Shown here piece by piece: positions 18,906 to 29,580 of a stretch of DNA of 64,000 nucleotides (its first letter is position 1; the number at the start of each line of letters is the position of its first letter). The stretch covers positions 492,001 to 556,000 of the forward strand of contig CP053449.1 of assembly GCA_013285465.1 (NCBI GenBank), in the 5' to 3' direction. This DNA comes from Pseudomonadota bacterium. Lineage in GTDB: Bacteria > Pseudomonadota > Alphaproteobacteria > Micavibrionales > CSBR16-224. Under the pieces are notes generated by a model. That model made no database searches. It saw nothing but the letters and a program-made list of their open reading frames with translations, and was not told the origin of the DNA. The position numbers were made by a program, and so were the translations under genes.

Positions 18906-20126
18906 ATGACGCAAAAAATGGAAAAATGGGACGTTCATACGCATACGACACTGTCGCCCGCGACTTATGAGGCGTTGGGGCGTTTTACGTCTTATGCGGA
19001 TTTTGTACGTATCCGCACCCATGCGTCAAAACCCTGCTGTGCCGAAATGGTCAATAGCTGCGGCGAGATTGTGCGGGAGATTGAAGAGAATGCCTATGAC
19101 GGTGCGGCGCGGATAAAAGATTGCGATATGCATGGTGTGACGATGCAGGTGCTGTCGCCGACACCGATGATGATTCCCGACTATGTCGATAATGCAAATG
19201 ATGCGGCGGAAATTTGCAAAATTCTCAATGATGATAATGCGGCGACGGTTGCAAAATTCCCTGACCGCTTTACGGCATTGGGGGCGCTGCCGCTGTCGCA
19301 TACGGATGCTGCCTTGCGGGAATTGCACCGTTTGAAAGATGAGTTGGGAATGCGTGGTATTGAAATCAATTCCAATATCGCCGGGCGTGATCTGGATGAC
19401 CCGCTGTTTTTTCCGGTATTTGAAGCAGCGGCGGAAATGGGGATGGCGGTCTTTATTCATCCCTGGGGCGGCTTTATGTCACCGCAGGAAGAGACATTAA
19501 AAAAACGCATGAATGCCAAAAACGGCTGGCGTCCGTGGCTGATCGGTATGACCACGGAAACCGCACTGGCTTTTGACGCGATGCGGCGCGGCGGCGTGCA
19601 TGAGCGTTTGCCGCATTTGCGCGTGTTATATGCACATGGCGGCGGTGCCTTTCCGGCCTTGCTGGGACGACTGGAACACGGCGCTTATTGCCGTCCTGAT
19701 CTATTCACGGAAGATTCGGGGAAAGATCCGTATCAGGTTTTGCGCGATTGCAGCGTTTACACCGACAGCCTTGTGCACAGCCCTTTTGCCTTCGGGATGC
19801 TGCTGGATACGATGGGAGCGGGGCGGATTGCCGTGGGGTCCGATTATCCCTATCCGCTGGGGGAAATGGAGCCCTTTGAGGCACAGACGAAAAAAGACCA
19901 GCTGGGCAATGATTGCCCCTATGCGGCGCCGAAGGGACTTTACCCCGGCCATATGGTGGAACATCTGCCTGCGCCTGATGCGGATTTGGAACAGGCATGG
20001 AAAAATTTTGCATGGATTGAGGACAAAGACAGGGACGGCAATCTGCGCAATCTGCCGCGTCTGACAGATGCGCAGCGCGCACGTATTTTATCCGGTACGG
20101 CAAAGGAATGGCTGGGCTTTGAATAA
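18906..20126 (+). CDS. aminocarboxymuconate-semialdehyde decarboxylase, C-terminally extended
   Basis: Decarboxylates the unstable HAO product to 2-aminomuconate semialdehyde. Zinc ligands of the amidohydrolase fold are visible: His11 and His13 (WDVHTHT), His185 (VFIHPWGG), His244 (YAHGGGAFP) and Asp313 (GSDYPYPLGE). At 406 residues it is clearly longer than the usual 330-340. The extra part is an insertion of about 60 residues at 326-383, between the metal Asp segment and the final helix (ILSGTAKEWLGF). It lies 4 bp after HAO in the operon. Confidence 0.93.
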   Translation: MTQKMEKWDVHTHTTLSPATYEALGRFTSYADFVRIRTHASKPCCAEMVNSCGEIVREIEENAYDGAARIKDCDMHGVTMQVLSPTPMMIPDYVDNANDAAEICKILNDDNAATVAKFPDRFTALGALPLSHTDAALRELHRLKDELGMRGIEINSNIAGRDLDDPLFFPVFEAAAEMGMAVFIHPWGGFMSPQEETLKKRMNAKNGWRPWLIGMTTETALAFDAMRRGGVHERLPHLRVLYAHGGGAFPALLGRLEHGAYCRPDLFTEDSGKDPYQVLRDCSVYTDSLVHSPFAFGMLLDTMGAGRIAVGSDYPYPLGEMEPFEAQTKKDQLGNDCPYAAPKGLYPGHMVEHLPAPDADLEQAWKNFAWIEDKDRDGNLRNLPRLTDAQRARILSGTAKEWLGFE

Positions 20127-20157
20127 GATTGATGAATGAAGGGAAATCCTCTACAAC

Positions 20158-20946
20158 ATGGCTATGGAACTTGCAGTCACAATCGGCAAAAACAGCTACC
20201 GCATTGATCCTGCGGAAGGGATGGATATATCCATCCCTGTGCGTTTTGATGAAAACGGGCTGACCGCTTTTGGTGCGGAGAAAGCCTCTTCCACTGCCTA
20301 TCAGGCGGAAGGTTTTACCGGCGCTGTTGAAAAGGGTGGCAGCTGTAATTGCGGGCTGTATCATTTTTCCCCGCATCTTCACGGCACACATACGGAATGT
20401 GTCGGTCATCTCAGCAAAAACGCCCTGCATATCACCGACAGACTGCCGCAGGCTTTTGTGACGGCGACATTGATTACCGTCACGCCTGAAACGGAAGAGG
20501 GTGACAGGGTCATTACAAAACAGTCCTTGGAAAGTGCTTTGAAAGAGGCGGCTTATGATTTTATGGATGCGCTGGTGATCCGTACATTGCCCAATGATGC
20601 GGAAAAGAAATCCCGCGATTATGACGGCAAGGAGATGCCGCCTTATTTTACTGGTGAGGCAATGGCTTTTATCGTGCTGGCGGGGGTTCGGCATTTACTG
20701 GTTGATTTACCCTCGATTGACAGGATGGATGATGGTGGTGCGCTCGCCAATCACCGTATGTTCTGGAATGTGCCGGAGGGTGCCGGGGAAATTTCAGAGG
20801 GGATGGCATCGGACAATACCGTGACGGAACTGATCTATGTGCCGGAGGCGATCAAGGACGGAAAATATCTTTTGAATTTACAAGTGGCGGCTTTTGCGGC
20901 GGATGCTGCGCCGAGCCGTCCCGTGCTTTATGAGGTGATGACATGA
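20158..20946 (+). CDS. cyclase-family hydrolase, probable kynurenine formamidase
   Basis: Probably hydrolyses N-formyl-L-kynurenine to kynurenine and formate. The 262-residue protein contains HGTHTECVGH, matching the HxGTHxDxPxH metal signature of the KynB/cyclase family, though with Glu-Cys in place of Asp-x-Pro. It is rather divergent and longer than classical KynB, so the assignment leans on its location directly before kynU, whose start overlaps its stop by 4 bp. The ATG at 20158 is followed by another at 20164. Confidence 0.78.
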   Translation: MAMELAVTIGKNSYRIDPAEGMDISIPVRFDENGLTAFGAEKASSTAYQAEGFTGAVEKGGSCNCGLYHFSPHLHGTHTECVGHLSKNALHITDRLPQAFVTATLITVTPETEEGDRVITKQSLESALKEAAYDFMDALVIRTLPNDAEKKSRDYDGKEMPPYFTGEAMAFIVLAGVRHLLVDLPSIDRMDDGGALANHRMFWNVPEGAGEISEGMASDNTVTELIYVPEAIKDGKYLLNLQVAAFAADAAPSRPVLYEVMT

Positions 20947-22244
20947 TTGATTACCAGAGTGATGCGGCCTTTGCAAAACGCATGGATGCGGAAGACCCGC
21001 TGCGCGGCTTTCGCGAGCGCTTTTATATTCCGCCCGCCCCGAATGGCGGCGAGGCACTTTATTTCTGCGGAAATTCGCTCGGCTTACAGCCGAAAGCAAC
21101 GGAGGCCTCTGTCTTGCAGGAACTGGAAGACTGGAAGAATATGGGGGTGCACGGGCATCTGGGTGCGAAAAATCCGTGGCTGCCTTACCATGAATTTCTG
21201 ACGGAAAATCTGGCAAAGATTGTCGGCGCAAAACCTGTCGAAGTTGTGGCGGCCAACAGCCTGACTGTGAATCTGCATTTGATGATGGTGTCTTTTTACC
21301 GTCCGACGCAGGAGCGGTTTAAAATTCTGATTGAGGGCGGTGCCTTCCCCTCCGACCGCTATGCGGCGGTATCGCAAATTAAATTTCACGGTTTTGACCC
21401 TGCGGAGGCCTTGATCGAACTTGCGCCGCGCACCGGGGAGAAGACACTACGCATAGAAGATATTCTGGATGTGATCGAAAGCGAAGGCGCACAGATTGCT
21501 CTGATCCTGATCGGCGGTGTGCAATATTATACCGGACAGCTTTTTAATATGGCGGCGATTACCAAAGCCGGACATGACAAGGGCTGTATTGTCGGGTTTG
21601 ATCTGGCGCATGCCGCCGGAAATGTGGAACTGAAACTGCATGATTGGGATGTCGATTTCGCCTGCTGGTGTTCCTATAAATATCTGAATGCCGGGCCGGG
21701 TAGTGTGGCGGGACTGTTTGTGCATGAACGCCATGCGCAAAATAATGATTTGCCGCGCTTTTGCGGTTGGTGGGGGCATGACAAAGAAAGCCGCTTTAAG
21801 ATGGGGCCGGAATTTCACGCCATCACCGGTGCGGAAGGCTGGCAGCTGTCAAACCCGCCGATTTTGTCACTGGCGGCGGTCAAGGCATCGCTGGAAGTTT
21901 TTGCCGAAGCGGGCATGGAACGCCTTGTCGAAAAAAGCCGCAAGCTGACAGGCTATCTCGCCTTTCTGCTGAATGCTTTGGAGAGTGATGCTTTTGTGAT
22001 GATGACGCCGGATGATCCGGCGCAGCGCGGTTGCCAGATTTCCATTACCGTAACGGGCGGCGGGGGCAAAGAAATTTTTGCGGGGCTGGAAGCCGCGGGT
22101 ATTGTCTGCGATTGGCGTGAACCTGACTGCATCCGTCTGGCACCTGTGCCGCTTTATAACAGCTATCAGGATATTTATGATTTTGTCCGTATTTTTGCGG
22201 AGCAGCTGGGCTTGAACGGAAAATTGCAGGAGGCGGCAGGATGA
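20943..22244 (+). CDS. kynU: kynureninase
   Basis: A PLP enzyme cleaving kynurenine or 3-hydroxykynurenine to anthranilate or 3-hydroxyanthranilate and alanine. The 433-residue protein has the start block YFCGNSLGLQPK (40-51), PSDRYA, the cofactor-binding GFDLAHAAGN (218-227, Asp220) and the aldimine lysine in WCSYKYLNAGPG (Lys246). It is translationally coupled at both ends through 4-bp overlaps. With KMO and HAO next to it, the physiological substrate is 3-hydroxykynurenine. Confidence 0.97.
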   Translation: MIDYQSDAAFAKRMDAEDPLRGFRERFYIPPAPNGGEALYFCGNSLGLQPKATEASVLQELEDWKNMGVHGHLGAKNPWLPYHEFLTENLAKIVGAKPVEVVAANSLTVNLHLMMVSFYRPTQERFKILIEGGAFPSDRYAAVSQIKFHGFDPAEALIELAPRTGEKTLRIEDILDVIESEGAQIALILIGGVQYYTGQLFNMAAITKAGHDKGCIVGFDLAHAAGNVELKLHDWDVDFACWCSYKYLNAGPGSVAGLFVHERHAQNNDLPRFCGWWGHDKESRFKMGPEFHAITGAEGWQLSNPPILSLAAVKASLEVFAEAGMERLVEKSRKLTGYLAFLLNALESDAFVMMTPDDPAQRGCQISITVTGGGGKEIFAGLEAAGIVCDWREPDCIRLAPVPLYNSYQDIYDFVRIFAEQLGLNGKLQEAAG

Positions 22245-23614
22245 ACGAGACAAAAAAAGAAACACTGCATGTGATCGGCGGCGGGCTGGTCGGCCCGCTG
22301 ACGGCGATTTATCTGGCGCGCCGCGGCTTTGACGTCAAACTTTATGAACGTCGCGGCGATATGCGTCGCGGTGACGCGGATGCGGGGCGTTCCATCAATC
22401 TGGCGCTGACGGCGCGGGGCTTGAAAGCGCTGGAGCGGGTCGGGCTGAAAGAGGAGATCATGAAAATCACCATCCCGATGACGGGACGTATGGTGCATGA
22501 CCGCGCAGGCAAGACGGAGCTGCAGCCTTATGGTCAGAAAGAAGATGAAGTGATTTACGCGGCCTCGCGCGGGCTACTGAATATCATGCTGCTGGATGCG
22601 GCGGAGAGTTATGAGAATATCACTATTCTTTTTCACCAGCGCTGTCTTGAATGCGATGTGGAAAACGGCAGTGCCGTTTTTGAAGATATCAATAGCGGTG
22701 CAAAAACGGAAATCAGCGGCGGTCCGATCATTGCGGCGGATGGCGCGTGGTCTGCCGTGCGGAAATCCATGCTGGAGAATGTGCCGAATTACAATTACGC
22801 GCAAAGCTTTCTGGATTACGGCTATAAGGAGCTGGAAATCCCGCCCGCTGAAAATGGCGGATTCCTGATGGAGAAAAATGCGCTGCATATCTGGCCGCGT
22901 AATGCCTATATGCTGATCGCGCTGCCGAATACCGATGGCAGTTTTACCTGCACCTTGTTTTATCCTTACAAAGGGGAAAATAGTTTTGCGCATTTGCAAA
23001 CACCGGAAGATGTGACGGCGTTTTTTAAACGCGATTTTGCCGATGCGCTGGAATTGATGCCGACATTGACGGATGATTTTTTCGACAATCCGACCGGAGC
23101 GCTGGCAACGATTAAATGCAGCCCGTGGCATGATGGCGGGAAATGCTGTCTGATCGGTGATGCCGCCCATGCGATTGTGCCGTTTTTCGCGCAAGGCATG
23201 AATAGCGGCTTTGAAGATTGCGTTGTGCTGGATGATATTCTGGAGGCGGCAGGCGGAACGCCTGATTGGGCGGATGTTTTTGCCAGGCTGGAAACATCAC
23301 GCAAGCCGAATACGGATGCGATTGCCGATATGGCGGTGGAAAACTTTACCGAAATGCGTGACAGCGTGACCGATCCGCATTTCCTGCTGAAGAAAGAGGC
23401 GGGTTTTGCGCTGGAAAAGCGCTATCCGGGCAAATTCATTCCGCGTTATTCCATGGTGATTTTCCACCCGGAAATTCCCTATGCTGAAGCGCGCCGCCGC
23501 AGCATCGAACAGGATGCGATGCTGGAAGAACTGTGCCGCGACATTCAAACTGCCGAGCAGATTGACTGGAACAAGGCGGACGCACTGATGCAGGAGCTCA
23601 GCATTGCGGCATAA
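22241..23614 (+). CDS. kynurenine 3-monooxygenase
   Basis: An FAD-dependent aromatic hydroxylase (457 residues) turning kynurenine into 3-hydroxykynurenine with NADPH and O2. The N-terminal dinucleotide fold reads VIGGGLVGPL. It is followed by GRSINLALTARGLKAL, typical of KMO, and the second FAD motif GDAAHAIVPFFAQGMN lies near 300-320. It is the last gene of the operon, overlaps kynU by 4 bp and converges with the pentapeptide gene with 6 bp between stops. No transcription terminator is obvious there. Confidence 0.97.
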   Translation: MNETKKETLHVIGGGLVGPLTAIYLARRGFDVKLYERRGDMRRGDADAGRSINLALTARGLKALERVGLKEEIMKITIPMTGRMVHDRAGKTELQPYGQKEDEVIYAASRGLLNIMLLDAAESYENITILFHQRCLECDVENGSAVFEDINSGAKTEISGGPIIAADGAWSAVRKSMLENVPNYNYAQSFLDYGYKELEIPPAENGGFLMEKNALHIWPRNAYMLIALPNTDGSFTCTLFYPYKGENSFAHLQTPEDVTAFFKRDFADALELMPTLTDDFFDNPTGALATIKCSPWHDGGKCCLIGDAAHAIVPFFAQGMNSGFEDCVVLDDILEAAGGTPDWADVFARLETSRKPNTDAIADMAVENFTEMRDSVTDPHFLLKKEAGFALEKRYPGKFIPRYSMVIFHPEIPYAEARRRSIEQDAMLEELCRDIQTAEQIDWNKADALMQELSIAA

Positions 23615-23620
23615 CAGCTG

Positions 23621-24109
23621 TTAGGGCGTGTTACCGTTCTTCTTTTTCTTTTTATTCGTGAACTGTCCGGCTTTGGTCACCATCGGTGTGCCGAAGGTCA
23701 GGTAAACTTGTTCATCCGTGATTTCTGCGCTGCGCATATCGGCACCGGACATGACAGCCGTGGCGACCTCTGCGCCGGTAAAGTCAGCCAGCTTTAAAAT
23801 AGCATTGGCAAAGACCGCGCCGATCAGGTTTGAATCCTTGAAATTCGCCTTTGTCAGATTGCTCCAGGTAAAGTCGGCAACAATCAGATTGCCGTCAATA
23901 CCGGAGAAATCCATCCCACTGAGGTCTTTTTGGCTTAAATCGAGGTAGCCGCCGCTCTGGATTTTTTCCGTCCGAAGGAAGTCGCAAAAGGCTTCGCGCG
24001 ATTCAAAGCTCAGCACTTCCAACACCGTCTTATTGTCATACAGGCTACGGATTTCGACGGAAAAACCGGCGGCGGCATCTTGAAAATCTTTTTTTACGGT
24101 ATCACTCAT
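23621..24109 (-). CDS. pentapeptide-repeat protein
   Basis: A cytoplasmic 162-residue protein. Residues from about 75 to 140 form pentapeptide repeats of the A(D/N)LxX type (LDLSQKDLSGMDFSGIDGN, ADFTWSNLTKANFKDSNLIG, LADFTGAEVATAVMSGADM), predicting a short right-handed beta-helix. The C-terminal tail is poly-Lys (NKKKKKNGNTP). The frame stays open far upstream, but GGGA before the ATG pair at 24112/24109 marks the real start. The cellular role is not known. It follows a long structured leader. Confidence 0.8.
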   Translation of the reverse strand: MSDTVKKDFQDAAAGFSVEIRSLYDNKTVLEVLSFESREAFCDFLRTEKIQSGGYLDLSQKDLSGMDFSGIDGNLIVADFTWSNLTKANFKDSNLIGAVFANAILKLADFTGAEVATAVMSGADMRSAEITDEQVYLTFGTPMVTKAGQFTNKKKKKNGNTP

Positions 24110-24138
24110 CATGTGTCCCTTTCCCGTGAGAAAAACTT

Positions 24139-24213
24139 GAGAGAGGCCGAACCTTCTGCGTGGGCAGTTTCTTATATTTGTGGGTGTTCGCGCATGCGGT
24201 TCGGCACCCTCTC
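24139..24213 (-). ncRNA. long stem-loop before the pentapeptide gene
   Basis: The arms at 24139-24153 and 24198-24213 pair over GCCGAACC/GGTTCGGC (8 bp) and GAGAG/CTCTC, with a small bulge. They enclose a 44-nt loop that has its own CTGC/GCAG mini-hairpin. Read on the minus strand, the stem is followed by a T-run, then the ribosome site and start codon at 24109. It could be an attenuator, a riboswitch-like element or the end of an sRNA. Confidence 0.35.
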
Positions 24214-24543
24214 CGTCTGTCCTGCGCCGCGATTTGCACGTCCAAAGAAAAGCACGGCGGCAGGGTAAAAACTTGTCGCTGTTTTTTTTGAGATGAAAAT
24301 CACGGATGTCGGAAGGGATGCCGAAAATCGGGCTTAAAAGCCGGGCGATCAACCTTCTGACACGGATGATTCCCAAGTGTCGCACATATGTTCCATGCGA
24401 CTCTCGCGGTTTCAGCATTCCGCTTTGCGTCAGAGTTTGTACTTGTTGAACTGCCCCTCGGCCCGCATATTCCCGCTTCGTTTTTTTGAAGCATCAAGGG
24501 CGCGCTCATGCGCCGGAATAATTGGATGTGGCTTTATGGGATT

Positions 24544-24573
24544 ACATTACCGCAATAGAAATGCGTCTGTCAA
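24544..24573 (-). promoter_or_regulatory. sigma-70-like promoter of the structured region
   Basis: Minus strand TTGACA at 24568-24573 and TAATGT at 24544-24549, 18 bp apart. It lies just after the stop of the TPM gene and would start a transcript with a leader of about 430 nt before the pentapeptide gene. Confidence 0.45.
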
Positions 24574-24607
24574 TAGCGAAAATTATGGCAGTAGCGAGAA
24601 AAAGATT

Positions 24608-25669
24608 TTATTTCGGCGGATGCGGAAAGCCGTAGCGGTCAAAGCGCCAGTCGCGAAAGGCGAAGCCGTAAGGGGCTCTCAGCGGCGGCCAGTTTTGGTC
24701 GAAATGCCATTCATTGCGGTGGTTAAAACGCATGGCTTTTTGCATCATGGTCAGATCCAGACGCCATGCGCCGTCTTCAAAAACAAAGAAGAAAGGGGAA
24801 CATTGCCTCTCCTGCGGGGTGTAGCGGATGACGGCATAGCCATCGCCGATTCTGGTCTCGCCCGCGCCGCAGCGCCGGATGCTGCGGGCTTCATTATCCA
24901 TTTGCGCAGGCGTAACCGTCCATTTTTTCAGCATGGCGCGTGTGCCGGTGCTGTAAATCGATAGCGACGGATTGGCGTTGCGTTTCTCCCTTGCAGCAAG
25001 ATAAGCCTGCAACACAGCGGAAGGGGCATTGCTTTCCGAACGGACATCCGGTGCTTTACGGAAACTGTTATCTGCGCCTTTACCGATATCGGCAGGATTT
25101 GCCGCACCGCCGCCGATCGAAGTGCTTTCCATCGGCGGGGTGAATTCCTGCCCCGCTTCGGCATCCTGCGCACGGGTAAAGATCAGCTCCGTCGTGGCTA
25201 GAATACCGTCGGCGATTCTGCCCGTGCGGAAAAACGGAATCATCTGGCGGTGCTGTAAATAGGAGGTGAAGGCATCGGTGTAAACAGGTTCCAGCGCGGC
25301 GGAGACTTCCAGTCGCACTTCGTTTTGTCCGGCATCAATCAGCAGCAACAACCCGCGGCCGCTTTTACTGTATGTGCCGACCTCCCGCTCACGAAAGGCG
25401 GTATGGGACAGTTGATTGATATCGGCGGGCGTATCGCTTTTCACCGTCAGAACGCGGTAATCAATGTCATGGTCTTGCAAAAGTTTGGCGTGATATTGGT
25501 CAATACCGGCTAGCTGGTCGAGATCAAACAGATTGGCCTCGTCATAGACGGTCGGGAAGCGCGGCGGGGCAAATTTTAAATCGGTAAAAGCAAATTGCAG
25601 CAGGCCGATCGCAATCATAATGAAACCGATTGCCATCCCTGCCTTGCGCCATGCTGCTGTTTTGCCCAT
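24608..25669 (-). CDS. TPM-domain (TLP18.3/YgcG-like) membrane-anchored protein
   Basis: A 353-residue protein with one N-terminal membrane segment (about 12-30) and a TPM domain at about 38-165. The domain starts VYDEANLFDLDQLAGID and includes GRGLLLLIDAGQNEVRLEVSAALEPVYTDAF, the hallmark of this fold, which has been linked to acid phosphatase or chaperone roles. The C-terminal half (about 215-353) is an extra aromatic-rich domain I do not recognise. It is the last gene of a DUF2089-LemA-TPM operon; LemA and TPM proteins are frequent partners. Confidence 0.85.
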   Translation of the reverse strand: MGKTAAWRKAGMAIGFIMIAIGLLQFAFTDLKFAPPRFPTVYDEANLFDLDQLAGIDQYHAKLLQDHDIDYRVLTVKSDTPADINQLSHTAFREREVGTYSKSGRGLLLLIDAGQNEVRLEVSAALEPVYTDAFTSYLQHRQMIPFFRTGRIADGILATTELIFTRAQDAEAGQEFTPPMESTSIGGGAANPADIGKGADNSFRKAPDVRSESNAPSAVLQAYLAAREKRNANPSLSIYSTGTRAMLKKWTVTPAQMDNEARSIRRCGAGETRIGDGYAVIRYTPQERQCSPFFFVFEDGAWRLDLTMMQKAMRFNHRNEWHFDQNWPPLRAPYGFAFRDWRFDRYGFPHPPK

Positions 25670-25693
25670 TATTTCCGCTCCTTGCCGTCTCTG

Positions 25694-26572
25694 TTAAAAG
25701 GCGGGTTTGACAGCGTTTTCACTGCCGTCATCGGCTTCGAAATAGGCTTTGCGTTTAAAGCCGCCGACACTTGCCGCCAAGGCGCCGGGCATTTTGCGTG
25801 TGGCGCTGTTATAGTCGCGCACGGTTTCATTAAAGGCCATGCGGGCGACATTGATACGGTTTTCGGTGCCTTCGAACTGGTCTTGCAGTGTCAGGAAGTT
25901 ATCGGCACTGCGCAGTTGCGGATAATTCTCGGCCAGGCCGAACAGGCTTGTGACATTTGCACGCAGAGACCGCTGCGCATTTTCCAGCGCCGCCAAAGCA
26001 TCTTTATCTTCCAGTTTTTTATCCACATTTTTCATGGCGTCCATGGCATTGGCGCGGCTTTTTGTGACTTCGACCAGCACGCTTTCTTCGTGATCGACAT
26101 AGGCTTTGACCGTATCGATCAAGCCGGGGATCAGATCGGCGCGGCGCTGATAATTGCTTTCCACCTGTGACCATGCCGCCATGACATCTTCTTCCTTTTT
26201 CACAAGGTCGTTATAAAGATATGTGAATCCCAGTGCCGATAAAACAATCGGCAGCAGGATGATAAACATGCTCATTCCGGTTGTGACATTCTTGCTCATT
26301 TCGCCCACCTTTCCGCTTTGGTTCATAATTTCAGAGACATTTTGAATAACATCGGCATCCGGCGCAGGAGCCGTACCGCCTGTGGTAAAAAAGAAAACAG
26401 CGAGAACAGCCGCCGCACCAATACCGGCAATCAGCCCCATCGGCAGCGGGCGCCGCGCATTTTCAAAAACGGGCGTATCCATTGACCGGATGCTGGCGCG
26501 CATTTCCTCCGCCTGTTCCACCGTGATTTTTCCGGATGTTTCCATCCTTGTAATGCGATCTTCAAAGCTCAC
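25694..26572 (-). CDS. LemA-family protein with N-terminal SHOCT-like segment (GTG start)
   Basis: A 292-residue membrane protein. The first 30 residues look like a short SHOCT-type helix pair (RITRMETSGKITVEQAEEM). A membrane segment follows at about 45-65, then a second hydrophobic segment (about 101-122). The LemA domain is a long helical bundle with YNDLVKKEEDVMAAWSQVE, NQRRADLIPGLIDTVKAY-like and YPQLRSADNFLTLQDQFEGT blocks, about 120-270. The start is GTG at 26572 with AAAGGAG at 7-nt spacing, and it overlaps the DUF2089 gene by 11 bp. LemA function is unknown, probably in the envelope. Confidence 0.88.
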   Translation of the reverse strand: MSFEDRITRMETSGKITVEQAEEMRASIRSMDTPVFENARRPLPMGLIAGIGAAAVLAVFFFTTGGTAPAPDADVIQNVSEIMNQSGKVGEMSKNVTTGMSMFIILLPIVLSALGFTYLYNDLVKKEEDVMAAWSQVESNYQRRADLIPGLIDTVKAYVDHEESVLVEVTKSRANAMDAMKNVDKKLEDKDALAALENAQRSLRANVTSLFGLAENYPQLRSADNFLTLQDQFEGTENRINVARMAFNETVRDYNSATRKMPGALAASVGGFKRKAYFEADDGSENAVKPAF

Positions 26573-26921
26573 CGTTTAACTCCTTTATCTGCCGCAATCC
26601 TTTTTCCGCCGATAATGTTCCGGCTTCGATCTGTTGCAGGATGTGTCCGATTTCTTTTTCATCCTGTTTTTTCAAGCTGCGCATGGCATCAATGACCGTA
26701 TCCAGTCTTTTACGCAAAGTCGGGTAGCTGATCTCCAGCACCTCCGTTAAGTCTTTCAGATTGCCGCCGCATAAAACAAGTGCCTCGACAAATTTTTGAT
26801 GTTCCGGTGTCAGCCGCGCAAGGCGCGGGGCACGGAATGAGCCTTCAATACAGATATCACAGCTGTGGCAGGACATCTGCGTTATTTCCAGGCGCTCTGT
26901 GCATATCGGACATCTCATCAT
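26562..26921 (-). CDS. DUF2089-family protein, possible DNA-binding regulator
   Basis: A 119-residue protein. The N-terminal zinc-ribbon-like part has CPIC (4-7), then CHSCDIC (18-24). An HTH-like helical middle follows (FVEALVLCGGNLKDLTEVLEISYPTLRKRLDTVI), then a SHOCT-like C-terminal helix pair (IGHILQQIEAGTLSAEKGLRQI). DUF2089 proteins often precede envelope genes and are thought to regulate them, but this is not proven here. The promoter places the transcription start almost exactly at the first ATG, so the message may be leaderless. A second ATG follows directly. Confidence 0.85.
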   Translation of the reverse strand: MMRCPICTERLEITQMSCHSCDICIEGSFRAPRLARLTPEHQKFVEALVLCGGNLKDLTEVLEISYPTLRKRLDTVIDAMRSLKKQDEKEIGHILQQIEAGTLSAEKGLRQIKELNGEL

Positions 26922-26927
26922 ATTTCC

Positions 26928-26956
26928 AGAATATCAAAAATAATAAGTATTGTCAA
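26928..26956 (-). promoter_or_regulatory. strong sigma-70-like promoter giving a leaderless mRNA
   Basis: Minus strand TTGACA (26951-26956), 17-bp AT-rich spacer, TATTCT (26928-26933). Only six nucleotides separate the -10 box from the ATG at 26921, so the predicted start site coincides with the start codon. No ribosome-binding site can fit. Confidence 0.65.
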
Positions 26957-27033
26957 TGATAATTTTAATATAATAAAAAAATATACAGAATAATTTTAAT
27001 AATATTTAGTCTTTCTTTGTTTAATATCACCGC

Positions 27034-29349
<2,316 letters not shown>

Positions 29350-29580
29350 TGACGATCTCCTCATCATTTATGCCTGCGTCCGCCAAAACAGGCCAAGGAA
29401 AACCGTAAAATAGACTTTATATTATAAGTCGGGCGCAGCCCTTTCCGCGGACGGGAAGCCAATAGGCTTATGCGGAAAGTGTCGCGTGAATCGCGGCGCA
29501 TGTCAATATATGGCTTTGTATGTTATTTGCTTTTATAATCAAGCGGTATCCGCATTGTCGGTATTTTTTACGGTGATTTC
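29350..29580. other. divergent promoter region with nested hairpin
   Basis: The space between the DUF1835 gene and the YiiX-like gene. It contains a nested dyad, CTTTCCGC (29441-29448) with GCGGAAAG (29472-29479), and inside it AAGCC/GGCTT (29456-29469). A near-palindrome, GACTT..AAGTC, lies at 29413-29430. No ORF and no tRNA were seen. Confidence 0.4.

Larger units (their letters stand above)
24110..24607 (-). other. 498-bp gap with a predicted structured leader or sRNA
   Basis: I find no convincing gene here. It holds a promoter at the far end (24544-24573) and several perfect dyads: GGCGC/GCGCC (24499-24514), GCTTC/GAAGC (24475-24492) and GTCGCA/TGCGAC (24379-24401). A long stem-loop at 24139-24213 comes next and is followed on the minus strand by AAGTTTTT. 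This looks like a structured 5' leader of the pentapeptide gene or a small-RNA gene ending in a terminator. No known RNA family was recognised. Confidence 0.45.

Noticed and set aside
19705-20694. Minus-strand frame of 329 codons over ACMSD and the formamidase
   Set aside because: Low-complexity composition, no ribosome site and it covers coupled genes of the kynurenine operon.
24110-24607. Possible tRNA, tmRNA, SRP or RNase P RNA in the structured gap
   Set aside because: No T-loop, CCA-proximal, SRP tetraloop or RNase P P4 signature could be found on either strand.
24377-24964. Plus-strand frame of 195 codons over the TPM gene end and the 498-bp gap
   Set aside because: More than half lies antisense to the TPM gene; no start signal or domain.
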